Assembly: GCA_963837365.1 (NCBI GenBank) | Contig: CAWIMW010000012.1 | Location: 210,306 to 274,305 of the forward strand | DNA from: CAWBXL01 sp963837365 | GTDB lineage: Bacteria > Acidobacteriota > Terriglobia > Terriglobales > Acidobacteriaceae | Direction: 5' to 3' | Length of the DNA: 64,000 nt | In this document: one piece after another, positions 1 to 8,144 of the stretch | How the letters are laid out: every line of letters begins with the position of its first letter | How positions within the stretch are numbered: position 1 is the stretch's first letter | The notes under the pieces: model-generated | What the model was told of the DNA's origin: nothing | Database searches by the model: none | Seen by the model: the letters and a program-made list of their open reading frames with translations, nothing else | Position numbers and translations under genes: made by a program

Positions 1-1076
1 TCAACCGAAGCGAAGTGGCACAAAAGCTCGCGGAGTCGGTGTTTCGCTTAGTGCTTTCGTGGGCGGGTCGGTCGGATTCGACGGTTTGTTTGTGATTAGA
101 CCGGATGGCAGGATCGCAATCCAGTCGGGTATCGGTAACCTTGGGACAGAATCGGTCAGCGACGTCCATCGCGTGGTGGCGGAGGTCCTTGGTGTTCCAT
201 GGGAGAAATGCGATCTTACATGGGGAAACACGGCCAAAAATCTTCCCTGGACCTGCGTTTCCGGTGGAAGCCAAACCACCCATGCCATGACCCGCGCCGC
301 CCACGCAGCTGCCATGGACGCAAAGCAGAAGCTCCAGGAAATCGCTGCCAAGAGTCTTGGCGGCAGGCCCGAGCAATATGACGTCGGCAATGAACGCGTC
401 TATCACAAGGGTGGCGGCAGGAGCATGACGCTCGCACAGGCGGCCCAGCAAGCCATCAAACTGGGCGGCAAGTACGACGGTCACGAACCTCCAGAAGATA
501 TTAACAAGCTTACAAAAGCTTCGATGGCAGGGTTGGCAGGCCAGGGACTGGTTGCCGCAGCCAAGGACAAATATCCGCGCGACGGCCAGTCATTTTCTTT
601 CGTGGCGTGTTTTGCCGAGGTGGAAGTGGATGTCGAGACCGGCGCCTACAACATTCTGGACTACCTTGCGGTCGCAGACATCGGCACGGTAATCCACCCC
701 AAAGCAGCGGGTGGACAGATTCTTGGGCAGATCGGTCCTGGGCATGGGCCACGCCCTCGGTCAGAAGTGGGTGTTCGATCCGCAATATGGACACACGCTT
801 TCGCGGCGCTTCTATCAAAGCAAGCCGCCTACGATTCTTGATGTGCCCTCGAATATGCAGTGGGCCGCGCTGGACATTCCCGATCCGGAAACTCCAGTGG
901 GAGCGCGCGGGATTGGCGAGCCCCCTGTGGGCGGCGGATGCGGAGCAATTTTGAACGCACTTTCGGATGCGCTGGGAGATGAAATCTACCGCCGCGCTCC
1001 GGTGAACCTGGATACGATTCTCACTTCGCTCGAAGCAGGGCGGCCGATGCAGGACCCGCTGACCGCACACATTTAG
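1..1076 (+). pseudogene. Molybdenum hydroxylase large (Mo-binding) subunit, 5'-partial and frameshifted
   Basis: C-terminal part of a xanthine dehydrogenase/aldehyde oxidase-type large subunit, which oxidises a substrate at a molybdopterin centre. The gene begins left of the window; reading from base 2 gives FVGGSVGFDGLF, then SGGSQTTHAMTRAAH, ADIGTVIHPKAAGGQ and, near the end, ARGIGEPPVGGGCGAI with the Glu that assists catalysis in this family. The frame changes at about base 734: removing one G from the GG there joins GGQILGQI to VLGMGHALGQ, restoring the usual family motif. Without that correction the protein stops early at 841. The FAD subunit follows 17 bases later, so this is one operon. 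Substrate cannot be told. A sequence error is as likely as a true mutation. Confidence 0.85.
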
Positions 1077-1093
1077 TCGAAACGGAGAGGACT

Positions 1094-2110
1094 ATGGCTG
1101 TAATACGAGATGTCATGCCGGCGTTCCAGTTGTTCCAGCCGACTTCCGTCACTGATGCGCAGAAGCTTCTCGAGCAGCATGGCGAGGATGCCTGGGTGAT
1201 GGCAGGCGGGCTCGACAGCTTTGACTGGCTGAAAGACCGCATCAAGAAGCCCAAAGCATTAGTGGATTTGAGCGGAGTCGAGGAACTCAAAGGGATTCGT
1301 ACAACTGGGGATGGGATCGAAATTGGTGCGATGACCACACTGACCGAGATCGTGCAGCACCCGGTCGTGAAGGAAAAGTACAGTCTGCTGGCACAGTCCG
1401 CGGAATTGGTGGCGTCGCCACAAATCCGCAACCAGGGCACACTCGGCGGTAATATTTCGCAGGATACGCGTTGCTGGTATTACCGCGCAGGTTGGCCCTG
1501 TTATCGCGCCGGCGGCAATATTTGCTATGCCGACACTCCGGTTGGCCGGAACCGCGAACATGCTATTTTGCACGCGGAACGCTGCGTGGCCGTGAATCCT
1601 TCCGACACTGCACCTGCATTGATCGCACTCGATGCAAAGTTTGTGATTCAGACACCCAAAGGCCAGAAGGTCGTCGATGCGGAGGATTATTTCCTGGGGC
1701 CCGAGATCGACATCACCCGCATGAATATCCTGCAACCTGGGCACCTGTTGACCACCATCCGCATTCCTTCGACTTGGGCTGGGGCCCACTTCTATTTTGA
1801 AAAAGTGCGTGATCGCAATGTATGGGACTTCCCGCTTATGAACGTCGCCTCAGCCATGCAGTTGTCAGGAGAGACGATCCAGAACCTCCGTATAGCGGTG
1901 AATGCGGCTGCCGCCCGGCCATTGCGGCTCAAGGCCGTGGAAGACTCCGTGCGCGGCAAGCAACGTAGCGCAGCCAATGGCGAAGCGGCGGGGAAGGTCG
2001 CCGTCCAAGGCGCAGTTCCTTTGCAGTTCAATGCCTACAAAATCCCGCTGCTGCGCAACCTGGTAAAGCGCGCCATCAGCGGAGTGCAGGAGGCAGCATG
2101 GGCATCATAG
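1094..2110 (+). CDS. Molybdenum hydroxylase FAD-binding subunit with extra cysteine loop
   Basis: Medium FAD subunit of a xanthine dehydrogenase-family enzyme, 338 aa, passing electrons from the Fe-S clusters of the small subunit to an acceptor. FAD signatures are the MAGGLD segment near residue 37 and SPQIRNQGTLGGNIS at about 108-122. Directly after it lies an insertion with cysteines 127, 136, 144 and 164 (start of the loop RCWYYRAGWPC). A loop at this place carries a [4Fe-4S] cluster in 4-hydroxybenzoyl-CoA reductase beta subunits, so an extra cluster is inferred here. An AGGA-type ribosome site precedes ATG 1094. The stop overlaps the cytochrome b start by 13 bases, implying coupled translation. 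The substrate is unknown. Confidence 0.88.
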   Translation: MAVIRDVMPAFQLFQPTSVTDAQKLLEQHGEDAWVMAGGLDSFDWLKDRIKKPKALVDLSGVEELKGIRTTGDGIEIGAMTTLTEIVQHPVVKEKYSLLAQSAELVASPQIRNQGTLGGNISQDTRCWYYRAGWPCYRAGGNICYADTPVGRNREHAILHAERCVAVNPSDTAPALIALDAKFVIQTPKGQKVVDAEDYFLGPEIDITRMNILQPGHLLTTIRIPSTWAGAHFYFEKVRDRNVWDFPLMNVASAMQLSGETIQNLRIAVNAAAARPLRLKAVEDSVRGKQRSAANGEAAGKVAVQGAVPLQFNAYKIPLLRNLVKRAISGVQEAAWAS

Positions 2111-2937
2111 AGTGGGCCACAAGTCCGCTGGGGCAAAGCGTCCCAATCCATATTGCGTGGTTCCTGATCTGGGTGGCGTTGATCGCAGGCCTGGCATTTC
2201 TGATTGTGCACGCCATTTACGTCCGTTACTTTGCCAAAGAAAAGGAATTCGTAGCCGATACATCTGCTGCTGTCACTGCCCAGTTGCCAAAGCGCATTCC
2301 GCGCCACTCATTGGCTGCGCGGCTGTTTCACTGGATCATGGCTGCGGCCATGTTCGTTCTGCTATTCACAGCATTTTTGCCGAAGGTTGGCGTTCAATTC
2401 GATTGGGTGGCGTATCACTGGATCGCGGGAACGGTGTTGACCATCTCAGTGATCTTTCACATCATCCATGCCACCTTCTACATGGATTTCTGGTCCATCT
2501 GGCCGGACAAGGCCGATCGTGAAGATGCATGGAGGCGCGTGCAGCGGTTCATGGGGAAGTCAGCGGCACCACCTCGGAAATTCGCCAAGTACCCACTGGA
2601 AAACAAGCTCTATCATAGCGTCATTACGCTGACTGGCCTTGCGGTGATTCTGACCGGCGTGTTCATGATGTTTCGCGTGCGCACAATCTTCTTTCCGCGC
2701 AACCCTTATTTGTTTAGCGACATGACCTGGGGCCTGATGTATGTGCTGCATGGCCTGGCCGGTGTAGGACTTATCACCTTGGTGATCGTGCACGTTTATT
2801 TCGCCATCCGGCCGGAGAAGCTTCCCATCACTGCATCCATGATTGTGGGCTCCATGGACCGCGAATTTTACTTGAAGGAGCACGATCCCCAGCGGTGGGT
2901 AGTCAAGCCACAACAAGGAATGGCTGATGGTGATTGA
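2098..2937 (+). CDS. Membrane cytochrome b (formate dehydrogenase gamma/cytochrome b561-like)
   Basis: 279-aa integral membrane protein with a first hydrophobic helix at about residues 17-40 and a four-helix cytochrome b core after residue 75. Histidines suited to haem ligation occur in RLFHWIM, AYHWIAG, IFHIIHATFY, LYHSVITL, VLHGLAG and VIVHVYF, the pattern of the gamma subunits of formate dehydrogenases and Ni-Fe hydrogenases. It overlaps the FAD subunit upstream and the 140-aa gene downstream, so the three are probably made together. The likely role, inferred from context, is to anchor the molybdenum enzyme to the membrane and hand its electrons to the quinone pool rather than to NAD or oxygen. 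Confidence 0.82.
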   Translation: MGIIEWATSPLGQSVPIHIAWFLIWVALIAGLAFLIVHAIYVRYFAKEKEFVADTSAAVTAQLPKRIPRHSLAARLFHWIMAAAMFVLLFTAFLPKVGVQFDWVAYHWIAGTVLTISVIFHIIHATFYMDFWSIWPDKADREDAWRRVQRFMGKSAAPPRKFAKYPLENKLYHSVITLTGLAVILTGVFMMFRVRTIFFPRNPYLFSDMTWGLMYVLHGLAGVGLITLVIVHVYFAIRPEKLPITASMIVGSMDREFYLKEHDPQRWVVKPQQGMADGD

Positions 2938-3349
2938 TTTTCTGGAGCGCTGCGAGGCCATCGAAGAGTGCTATGAGTTCATGCTGGCTTATGCCGGTCA
3001 AGGTCTACCCTCGGACGTGGGGAGCGAGTCCGGCTCACAGGTGCGCCAGTTCCTACAGCATTCTGTTGATGCGCTGACCGGCTTAGCGGAAAGTTGCGCT
3101 ACCGCGACAACAGAACTTGGCCTTGAACCCACCAGCAAATATCAGAATTTCTTTACCGTTCTCGACCGTGATGCGCAGGACTCGCTGGCAGCGGTCGAAC
3201 TTGTCCTGGCCCAACCCGCAATCAGCTCCCAACTGATAGACAACCTGAATGCATCCATTCATCTTCGTGCCTTGCTCACGGACTTATTTTTGATTGGCGA
3301 GGTCCTGCGCTCACAAAACAAGCCGGCTGCGGCTATTTCGGCAGAGTAG
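2927..3349 (+). CDS. Hypothetical 140-aa protein of the molybdenum hydroxylase operon
   Basis: Small soluble, acidic, mostly helical protein starting MVIDFLERCEAIEECYEF, with no signal peptide and no membrane helix. I do not recognise its family. It begins 11 bases inside the cytochrome b gene, behind an AAGGA site, so translation is coupled to it. A helix-rich fold with leucines spaced through residues 35-130 could be a helical bundle. By position it could be an assembly chaperone or a small accessory subunit of the upstream complex, but nothing in the sequence shows this. Two cysteines near the N terminus (residues 9 and 15) and one near residue 58 do not form a recognisable metal motif. 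Confidence 0.7.
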   Translation: MVIDFLERCEAIEECYEFMLAYAGQGLPSDVGSESGSQVRQFLQHSVDALTGLAESCATATTELGLEPTSKYQNFFTVLDRDAQDSLAAVELVLAQPAISSQLIDNLNASIHLRALLTDLFLIGEVLRSQNKPAAAISAE

Positions 3350-3379
3350 AGGTCTGGTTCACTAAAGAAAGAGGAGAAC

Positions 3380-3850
3380 ATGAACATTTGCAGAGAATCG
3401 GTTGGAGCAGTTGTGGTTGCTGGTGTGATTTTATTGGCCGCAGGCGTCTGTGACGCGCAAACTCCAACGTCAGATAAAGCTCCAGTAGTGCAATTCGATG
3501 CCGCCAAGGTGATGGCTTCGTTCGAAAAAGGATCGCCGCTGGTCGCAGCGACTCCCAATGGCCATTACTCGATTCTCACCGCTCGCCGCGAGAAACCCGG
3601 TCAGTCGGAACTGCACGCAAAAGACACCGATGTCGTCTACGTGGTTGAAGGAACAGCCACATTTGTCACTGGCGGAGAAATCGTTGAGGGCAAGACCACC
3701 GCACCGGATGAAGTTCGCGGTGCGAGCATTAAAGATGGAACGAGCCACAAGCTGGCCAAAGGGGATGTGATTGTTGTCCCCAGCAATACGCCTCATCAAT
3801 TTGTGGAAGTTAGCAATCCGTTCTTGTATTTTGTGGTGAAGGTGAGGTAG
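3380..3850 (+). CDS. Secreted cupin-domain protein
   Basis: 156 aa with a Sec signal peptide (hydrophobic stretch in residues 9-25, cleavage near VCDAQT). The mature part is a single cupin: a first motif around ELHAKDTDVVYVVEGTATF, with His in HAKDTD, and a second motif KGDVIVVPSNTPHQFVEV carrying the second metal-type His. A metal-binding beta-barrel in the periplasm is therefore likely; the substrate is unknown. A GAGGAG ribosome site lies just before ATG 3380. It sits 30 bases after the 140-aa gene on the same strand and may be the last gene of that transcription unit. Confidence 0.8.
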   Translation: MNICRESVGAVVVAGVILLAAGVCDAQTPTSDKAPVVQFDAAKVMASFEKGSPLVAATPNGHYSILTARREKPGQSELHAKDTDVVYVVEGTATFVTGGEIVEGKTTAPDEVRGASIKDGTSHKLAKGDVIVVPSNTPHQFVEVSNPFLYFVVKVR

Positions 3851-4011
3851 TCACCCGCAGGAAAATCAATCCATTGACATGGAGGGGATTCGAGTCCTGA
3901 ATTCCCTTTCGGTTTCCCCCTTCGCTCATCTGAGTTCCTACCAAATCCAACCGCCCCTACTGCGCAATCCAGAACGGGAAACTCTCAGCCATCATGATTT
4001 TCATTCAACAT

Positions 4012-4027
4012 TGTGATGGAAATCACA
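4012..4027. promoter_or_regulatory. CRP/FNR-like palindrome upstream of 4148 gene
   Basis: Perfect inverted repeat TGTGAT-GGAA-ATCACA, the layout of Crp/Fnr-family sites (TGTGA-N6-TCACA). It is 120 bases before ATG 4148, with a TATAAA-like element near 4105. Two similar sites occur elsewhere in the window (9961 and 37191). The rest of the 297-base gap 3851-4147 holds nothing else recognisable. Confidence 0.6.
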
Positions 4028-4147
4028 CATGTTTAGCCTGACCGTAACAATTAGCACACAAGTGAGTTTAATAACTGTAGAGGGAACAAAGAATGAACCG
4101 CCTATAAAGTGCAAGCGCGGAGTTCAGAAAGGTAAGGTGAAACAATC

Positions 4148-4750
4148 ATGCACAAATGGCTAGTCTCAGTTGCAGTTGGAGTGGCCCTGACTGCCCCGTT
4201 GGTAGTTGCTCAGGGGCGGCAAGGCCCGGGCACGCAGGGTCAACGACGTACCGGAACCATGGGCCAGCCTGGCCAAAGCGGGGCAAGAGGCATGGGAAGC
4301 CAGATGGGTCAGCAAGACCGTCAACGTATGCAGATCCATGCCACACAACAACAGCGTAATCAGTATCAGCAGTGCACACAATCCATGGAGCGTGTTCGGA
4401 ACCGGGTACGGGAAATGCGGAAGGCTGCTAATGGACAATCACTAGATAAGCAAAAGGTCCAACAGATGCGGGACCGGTTGCACACCGAGATGCAAACCAT
4501 GCAGCAGGAACGTGAACGCCTGTCCGCCAGCCTGAACGATGAACAGAAAGCGACAGCCCACAACCAACTGGCGGAAATGGCACGCAATCAACAACAGCTC
4601 GAAGACTTTTCCGATTCGCTCGGTCTTGAGCTGGACCAGGCCGATCTGGATCGCGACCGGGTTCAAGATAAATTACGGGACATGGACAAAACATCCAAAA
4701 GATTGCAGGACCAGCAACAGCTTTTGGGTGCAAACCTGGCGGTGGATTAA
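4148..4750 (+). CDS. Secreted Gln/Arg-rich coiled-coil protein, function unknown
   Basis: 200 aa. A Sec signal peptide covers residues 1-21 (cleavage near VVAQ). A low-complexity Gly/Gln/Arg/Met segment runs to about residue 60. The rest is highly charged and helical, with heptad-like spacing (for example RDRLHTEMQTMQQERERL and ARNQQQLEDF), so an extended coiled coil is expected. No catalytic motif is visible. It resembles short periplasmic helical proteins that bind metals or misfolded proteins, but that is only a likeness in composition. The next gene follows after 25 bases, so the two are probably one unit under the CRP-like site at 4012. Confidence 0.72.
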   Translation: MHKWLVSVAVGVALTAPLVVAQGRQGPGTQGQRRTGTMGQPGQSGARGMGSQMGQQDRQRMQIHATQQQRNQYQQCTQSMERVRNRVREMRKAANGQSLDKQKVQQMRDRLHTEMQTMQQERERLSASLNDEQKATAHNQLAEMARNQQQLEDFSDSLGLELDQADLDRDRVQDKLRDMDKTSKRLQDQQQLLGANLAVD

Positions 4751-4775
4751 CCAGCAATCATTAATGGAGGCAATC

Positions 4776-5204
4776 ATGAATAGTGGAGTAAGTCGAGTTC
4801 TGGGAGCTGTTACTCTTGTCTTCCTCGCGGTCGCAACCATTTTGGCCCAAGGGCCTGGCCCTAGGAAAGGCATGCGGAACTACAATCCCAGTACCGAAAT
4901 CACGGTCAAAGGGACTATCGAGGAGGTCCAGCAACTTCAGGGAAGGCATGGGTGGAGTGGAACACACCTGGTTCTAAAGACCGAAGCAGAGAACCTGGAA
5001 GTACATGTTGGCCCGTCTTCCTACATCGCGGAAAAACAGTTCTCCTTCGCGAAGGGTGACCAGCTTGAAGTAGTGGGGTCAAAGGTGAAGGTCGGAACCA
5101 AGGATGTATTAATTGCGCGAGAAATCACCAAGGAGGGAAACAAGTTAGTCCTGCGCAACCCTCAAGGTATTCCTATGTGGTCCGGAGGCCGCCGCGCCAA
5201 TTGA
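4776..5204 (+). CDS. Small secreted protein, paralogue of the 10084 gene
   Basis: 142 aa with a signal peptide (residues 1-25, cleavage near TILAQ). The frame is open further upstream, but GGAGG at 4766-4770 fixes ATG 4776 as the start. The mature protein has YNPSTEITVKGTIEEV, EVHVGPSSYI, KGDQLEVVGSKVKV and VLIAREITKEGN; each segment aligns with the protein at 10084, which has YDPATEVTLKGTI, EVHVATSKFV, KDDQVEVIGSKVKF and ILARQITRGDD. A beta-rich OB-like fold is probable. I recall homologues in Acidobacteriota genomes but no assigned role. A stem-loop terminator follows at 5223. Confidence 0.82.
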   Translation: MNSGVSRVLGAVTLVFLAVATILAQGPGPRKGMRNYNPSTEITVKGTIEEVQQLQGRHGWSGTHLVLKTEAENLEVHVGPSSYIAEKQFSFAKGDQLEVVGSKVKVGTKDVLIAREITKEGNKLVLRNPQGIPMWSGGRRAN

Positions 5205-5222
5205 TCTCTACCCAAAAGCAAC

Positions 5223-5249
5223 GCGGGAGTACTGAACAAGTGCTCCCGC
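5223..5249 (+). terminator. Stem-loop after the 4776 gene
   Basis: GCGGGAGTACT, a five-base loop and AGTGCTCCCGC form an 11-bp stem with one G-T pair, 18 bases after the stop codon. The following stretch is only moderately T-rich (atttctattcttg), so it is a probable rather than a classic intrinsic terminator. Confidence 0.6.
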
Positions 5250-5393
5250 AATGACATTTCTATTCTTGCTTCGGCGCTCGGACTGGCAAGCAACTGACAT
5301 TCTTGCGAATACTCTGGGGGGGCAAGAGTTCGACTATGCGCTGGGCAGCGAGCGTACAACGGTCGCCCTATAGTCGGCCTCTCATGACAAGGC

Positions 5394-6137
5394 CTACACT
5401 GTGCTCTTCAACGCCGCGATAAGAGCCACACCCGCGACGACAAGAACAAACTGCTCGATGCCGGAGGCCGGACGCGTATCACGATGCAGGCTGGGGATCA
5501 GATCGGCGGCCCCGATGTAGATAAAACTGGCGGCGGATATGGCCAGGATATAGGGCACCATCTGCTGTACCTGGACGACGGCAATGTAAGCCACGCCGGC
5601 CCCGGCCAGAGTGGTTGTAGCCGAGAGCGAATTGTAGAGGAATGCTCTGGCGCGGGTGTAGCCGCTGTTCAACAGAATCGCGAAATCTCCGACCTCTTGC
5701 GGGACTTCGTGTGCGATCACGGCCAGCGTGGTCGAAAGTCCAAGCGGGGCCGATTGCAGGAATGCGGCGGCGATGACTGCCCCGTCCACGAAGTTGTGAA
5801 AGGCATCGCCCACCAGGATCAGCGTGCCTGAGGCGGTGTGTACTTCGCAATCGGCACGATGACAGTGGCGCCAGATCAGCATTTTCTCCAGCAAGAAGAA
5901 GACTAAGATGCCGACCAAAGTTGTGAGCAGGACGGGAGGCGCCTTTGCATCCGCCAGAGCGCCAGGGAGCAGTCCAAGAAAAGCGGCTCCTAGCAGAGTC
6001 CCAACCGCAAAGCTGACCAAGCGAGGCACCAGGCGCTGGCAGAGCTGCTGACCAACCAGTAACAACGATGCAGAAGCAGTGACGACACCCAGGCTGGCGG
6101 CGAAGGCAGCAACGAAGATCATCCATCCGATGCGCAT
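5394..6137 (-). CDS. ZIP-family divalent metal transporter
   Basis: 247-aa membrane protein with about eight hydrophobic helices. The two signature motifs are present: HNFVDG in helix 4, with NFVDGAVIAAAF, and HEVPQE in helix 5, with HEVPQEVGDFAILL. These are the metal-binding pair of ZIP transporters (zinc, iron or manganese uptake). The cytoplasmic loop between helices 3 and 4 carries WRHCHRADCEVH, a small His/Cys cluster that may bind metal. The start lies 19 bases inside the thioesterase gene, the last step of a five-gene minus-strand unit. Metal specificity cannot be read from the sequence. Confidence 0.85.
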   Translation of the reverse strand: MRIGWMIFVAAFAASLGVVTASASLLLVGQQLCQRLVPRLVSFAVGTLLGAAFLGLLPGALADAKAPPVLLTTLVGILVFFLLEKMLIWRHCHRADCEVHTASGTLILVGDAFHNFVDGAVIAAAFLQSAPLGLSTTLAVIAHEVPQEVGDFAILLNSGYTRARAFLYNSLSATTTLAGAGVAYIAVVQVQQMVPYILAISAASFIYIGAADLIPSLHRDTRPASGIEQFVLVVAGVALIAALKSTV

Positions 6138-6715
6138 AATTGGGGCTCGCGTAAGCTATCGGTTGCGATAGAGGTCGCCGCCGGTTCGGGAGTCGTCAGA
6201 AATCTCGCCCAGGCGTGCGCAAGTTCTTGACCCGTCTCCGTGGCCAGCAGCGCTTCCGCCAGGATTCTGCGCTTGCGCCGGCTTATGATCCAGCCGCGAA
6301 CCTGCAAGGAGTCGCCGGGCAACACTCGACTGCGAAAGCGCACTCTGAGTTCGGCGGTCAGCGCCTGCCAATCGCGCGCAAGGATCGCTTTTGACATCGC
6401 CTCATCCAGCACGGCGGTGACGATGCCGCCATGAATAACGCCCCGAAAACTCTCCCAACCTTCGGCCGGGATCCAGTTGGCGCGCACTCCATCGGAGTCG
6501 TGCACAAACTTGAGGTGAAGGCCGTTTGGATTCTGCGTGCCACAAACCACACAAGCTGGATTCAGCCGCGCCTGATTCTGTTTGTCCATTTCAATCTTGT
6601 CTGGATCTCGGCTCGATTGGCCACACACAGCCACGACTGCCCGGTGATCCAGTTCCTGGAAGGGAGTCTGCCCCTTATGGAGTTCGGGGCAGACCTCTCG
6701 TTGCGCTCGATTCAT
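6119..6715 (-). CDS. PaaI-family hotdog-fold thioesterase
   Basis: 198 aa. The hotdog domain occupies about residues 45-180 and has the PaaI/YiiD-type active-site region GVIHGGIVTAVLDEAM, with HGG and the catalytic Asp. It is expected to hydrolyse an acyl-CoA or other acyl thioester in the cytoplasm. CVVCG near residue 53 is a CxxC pair. The start is a choice: ATG 6715 has GAGGAAC nine bases upstream; TTG 6730 overlaps the DsrE stop as TTGA; ATG 6589 would begin directly at the conserved domain. The roughly 42 residues before MDKQNQ do not look like this family, so the later start is possible. Confidence 0.75.
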   Translation of the reverse strand: MNRAQREVCPELHKGQTPFQELDHRAVVAVCGQSSRDPDKIEMDKQNQARLNPACVVCGTQNPNGLHLKFVHDSDGVRANWIPAEGWESFRGVIHGGIVTAVLDEAMSKAILARDWQALTAELRVRFRSRVLPGDSLQVRGWIISRRKRRILAEALLATETGQELAHAWARFLTTPEPAATSIATDSLREPQLCASDG

Positions 6716-6726
6716 CAACCAGTTCC

Positions 6727-7197
6727 TCAATAGTCGAGCGTCTTGTCGGAAGCGAGAATCACGTCCGCAAGCTCGCCCATGTCCTTACCCATGCGGGCGC
6801 CGGAACGCAGGTTCTGGGCGGTGAGTCCCGCGGCCTGCGCACAGTGCGGGCACACCAGGACCTTGCCGCCCGCCTTTACAAAACCATCATAGTAGGTCGA
6901 GATTTCTGCATTTATTCCTGTGTCGGGGTTCTGGACCTGACGCTGATCTGCAAGCTTCGCGCCTTCCACGTCGAGCATCAGGGTCACGTTAGACCCGTGC
7001 TCCTGCAGGTACTGAGCAAAATGGACCGCCATCAATGCTGAATGCGAGTTTTCTGAATAGTGCGAAAGGTGAATTACCACCTTTTGCTTCGCCTTTGCTT
7101 GAACGCTGGCCGGATTAGAGCTCGAGAGAGCGATCATGCCAACTACCGCGATAATGACTGCAATCGCGGCCAAACCAGCTTTGTTCTTTGCCGTCAT
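6727..7197 (-). CDS. Exported DsrE-like sulfur-relay family protein
   Basis: 156 aa. The N-terminal hydrophobic segment (residues 8-28) is a signal peptide or anchor. The rest is a DsrE/DsrF-like alpha/beta domain: VVIHLSHYSENSHSALMAVHFAQYL, then NVTLMLDVEGAKL and VLVCPHCAQAAGL, where a cysteine pair CPHC stands at the usual active-site place. This points to thiol or persulfide chemistry, and export with the VKOR and thioredoxin-like neighbours suggests the cell envelope. A clear AGGAGG with eight-base spacing precedes ATG 7197. The gene is 19 bases after the VKOR stop. Confidence 0.8.
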   Translation of the reverse strand: MTAKNKAGLAAIAVIIAVVGMIALSSSNPASVQAKAKQKVVIHLSHYSENSHSALMAVHFAQYLQEHGSNVTLMLDVEGAKLADQRQVQNPDTGINAEISTYYDGFVKAGGKVLVCPHCAQAAGLTAQNLRSGARMGKDMGELADVILASDKTLDY

Positions 7198-7216
7198 GGA
7201 TTTGTCCTCCTAATTA

Positions 7217-7720
7217 TTAGTTCATGAAACGTTCTTGTGTGTTAACGCGGTCAGGCGGTCCAGGACGAATCGCCTGCGCTGGCGGTGTAGTTGTTGCCAG
7301 ATTCCATGTCTGACGCAGATCGATTCCCGCCACTATTGTGATCACAGAGATAGCGGCCAGCGATCCGATGCAAAGCAGACACCACATAGCGAGGATATAG
7401 GCCTCGACATAGGCGAGATAGAGCGCGAATGCCAGGCCGATGAGGGAAGCGACGAACCGGGTGCTCGCCAGCAGCCGGCTCGTGCCTAACGACAGTGCGA
7501 ACAGGAGAAGGTAGCCGATCACTCCGACGAGGGCAACCGGCACGCCACTTAAGGACGCGTAGGAGCTGCGATTGACCAGATCGCAATTAAAGGTGGCGCT
7601 CAAGTCACAATACCCAGTCGTAGAAGTGCTGTAATGATTGTGGAGAGAGAGGGCCGACAGAATTCCACCCAGCAGGCAGCATCCGAGCAAGAGGTAGTGA
7701 GCGGTTCGCTTTTTTTTCAT
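7217..7720 (-). CDS. Vitamin K epoxide reductase (VKOR) family membrane protein
   Basis: 167 aa with four to five membrane helices. The redox motif CLLC is at residues 114-117 in the last helix pair, and the loop cysteines at 38 and 46 (YCDLSATFNCD) shuttle electrons to it; SSYASLSGVP supplies the conserved Ser. Bacterial VKOR proteins reoxidise periplasmic thioredoxin-like proteins with quinone, doing the job of DsbB. ATG 7720 is preferred because it overlaps the upstream gene as ATGA. In many bacteria VKOR is fused to a thioredoxin-like domain; here the domain is the separate upstream gene. Confidence 0.88.
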   Translation of the reverse strand: MKKKRTAHYLLLGCCLLGGILSALSLHNHYSTSTTGYCDLSATFNCDLVNRSSYASLSGVPVALVGVIGYLLLFALSLGTSRLLASTRFVASLIGLAFALYLAYVEAYILAMWCLLCIGSLAAISVITIVAGIDLRQTWNLATTTPPAQAIRPGPPDRVNTQERFMN

Positions 7721-8109
7721 GGCAACGGGCACCCGGTTTTCTCGCTCAAGCTCTTCAGCGATTGGAGTCCGACAAGGCGTTCACCATCCTCGAAGATCCA
7801 GGTGGGGGTGTAGCGGATTTGCGCTGCGATGCAGGGAAACGTCATTTGACGCCTGCCGCGCACCGAGCACTCGACGTACGGGACATACTGGAATGACTTG
7901 CCAAACAGATTCTTTTGATCGTCACAGTGCGGGCACAGAAAGCTGCCGTACATGGCCGCTTTCTTCTCCGCTAGACACTTCGCGAAAGCGTCCAGCTTCC
8001 CCGGCTCCGCGGAACCGGCGGTTGCCCGGAACGCAAATAACGTGAACACGATGAAAAGGGCCGTTGCCGCCCCGCGACCTCGCAACAGTTGCCCATGACA
8101 TTGATTCAT
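7717..8109 (-). CDS. Exported thioredoxin-like disulfide protein, VKOR partner
   Basis: 130 aa. A hydrophobic signal segment lies at residues 14-31. The thioredoxin-like domain starts about residue 37 with LDAFAKCLAEKKAAMYGSFLCPHC; the active-site pair CPHC is C59 and C62, and the cis-proline region is RYTPTWIFEDGERLVG. Two further cysteines (VECSVR and TFPCIA) are also typical of the domain fused to VKOR in other bacteria. It should be the DsbA-type oxidant regenerated by the VKOR protein. ATG 8109 has GAGG close upstream; the open frame extends further but crosses the operator. It is the first gene of the minus-strand unit. Confidence 0.83.
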   Translation of the reverse strand: MNQCHGQLLRGRGAATALFIVFTLFAFRATAGSAEPGKLDAFAKCLAEKKAAMYGSFLCPHCDDQKNLFGKSFQYVPYVECSVRGRRQMTFPCIAAQIRYTPTWIFEDGERLVGLQSLKSLSEKTGCPLP

Positions 8110-8144
8110 GGCCTCAGTACCAGTTATTTCAACCAATCTTTCTA

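Noticed and set aside
725..745. Programmed frameshifting in the molybdenum hydroxylase gene
   Set aside because: No slippery heptamer or downstream structure is visible and the family does not use frameshifting.
12..841. Selecting a start at 59 for the first gene
   Set aside because: Homology continues upstream to the left edge (VGVSLSAF before FVGGSVGFDG), so the gene begins outside the window.
510..1070. A 186-aa minus-strand gene opposite the molybdenum hydroxylase
   Set aside because: It mirrors a coding frame with clear homology and has no family likeness; long antisense frames are common in GC-rich genes.
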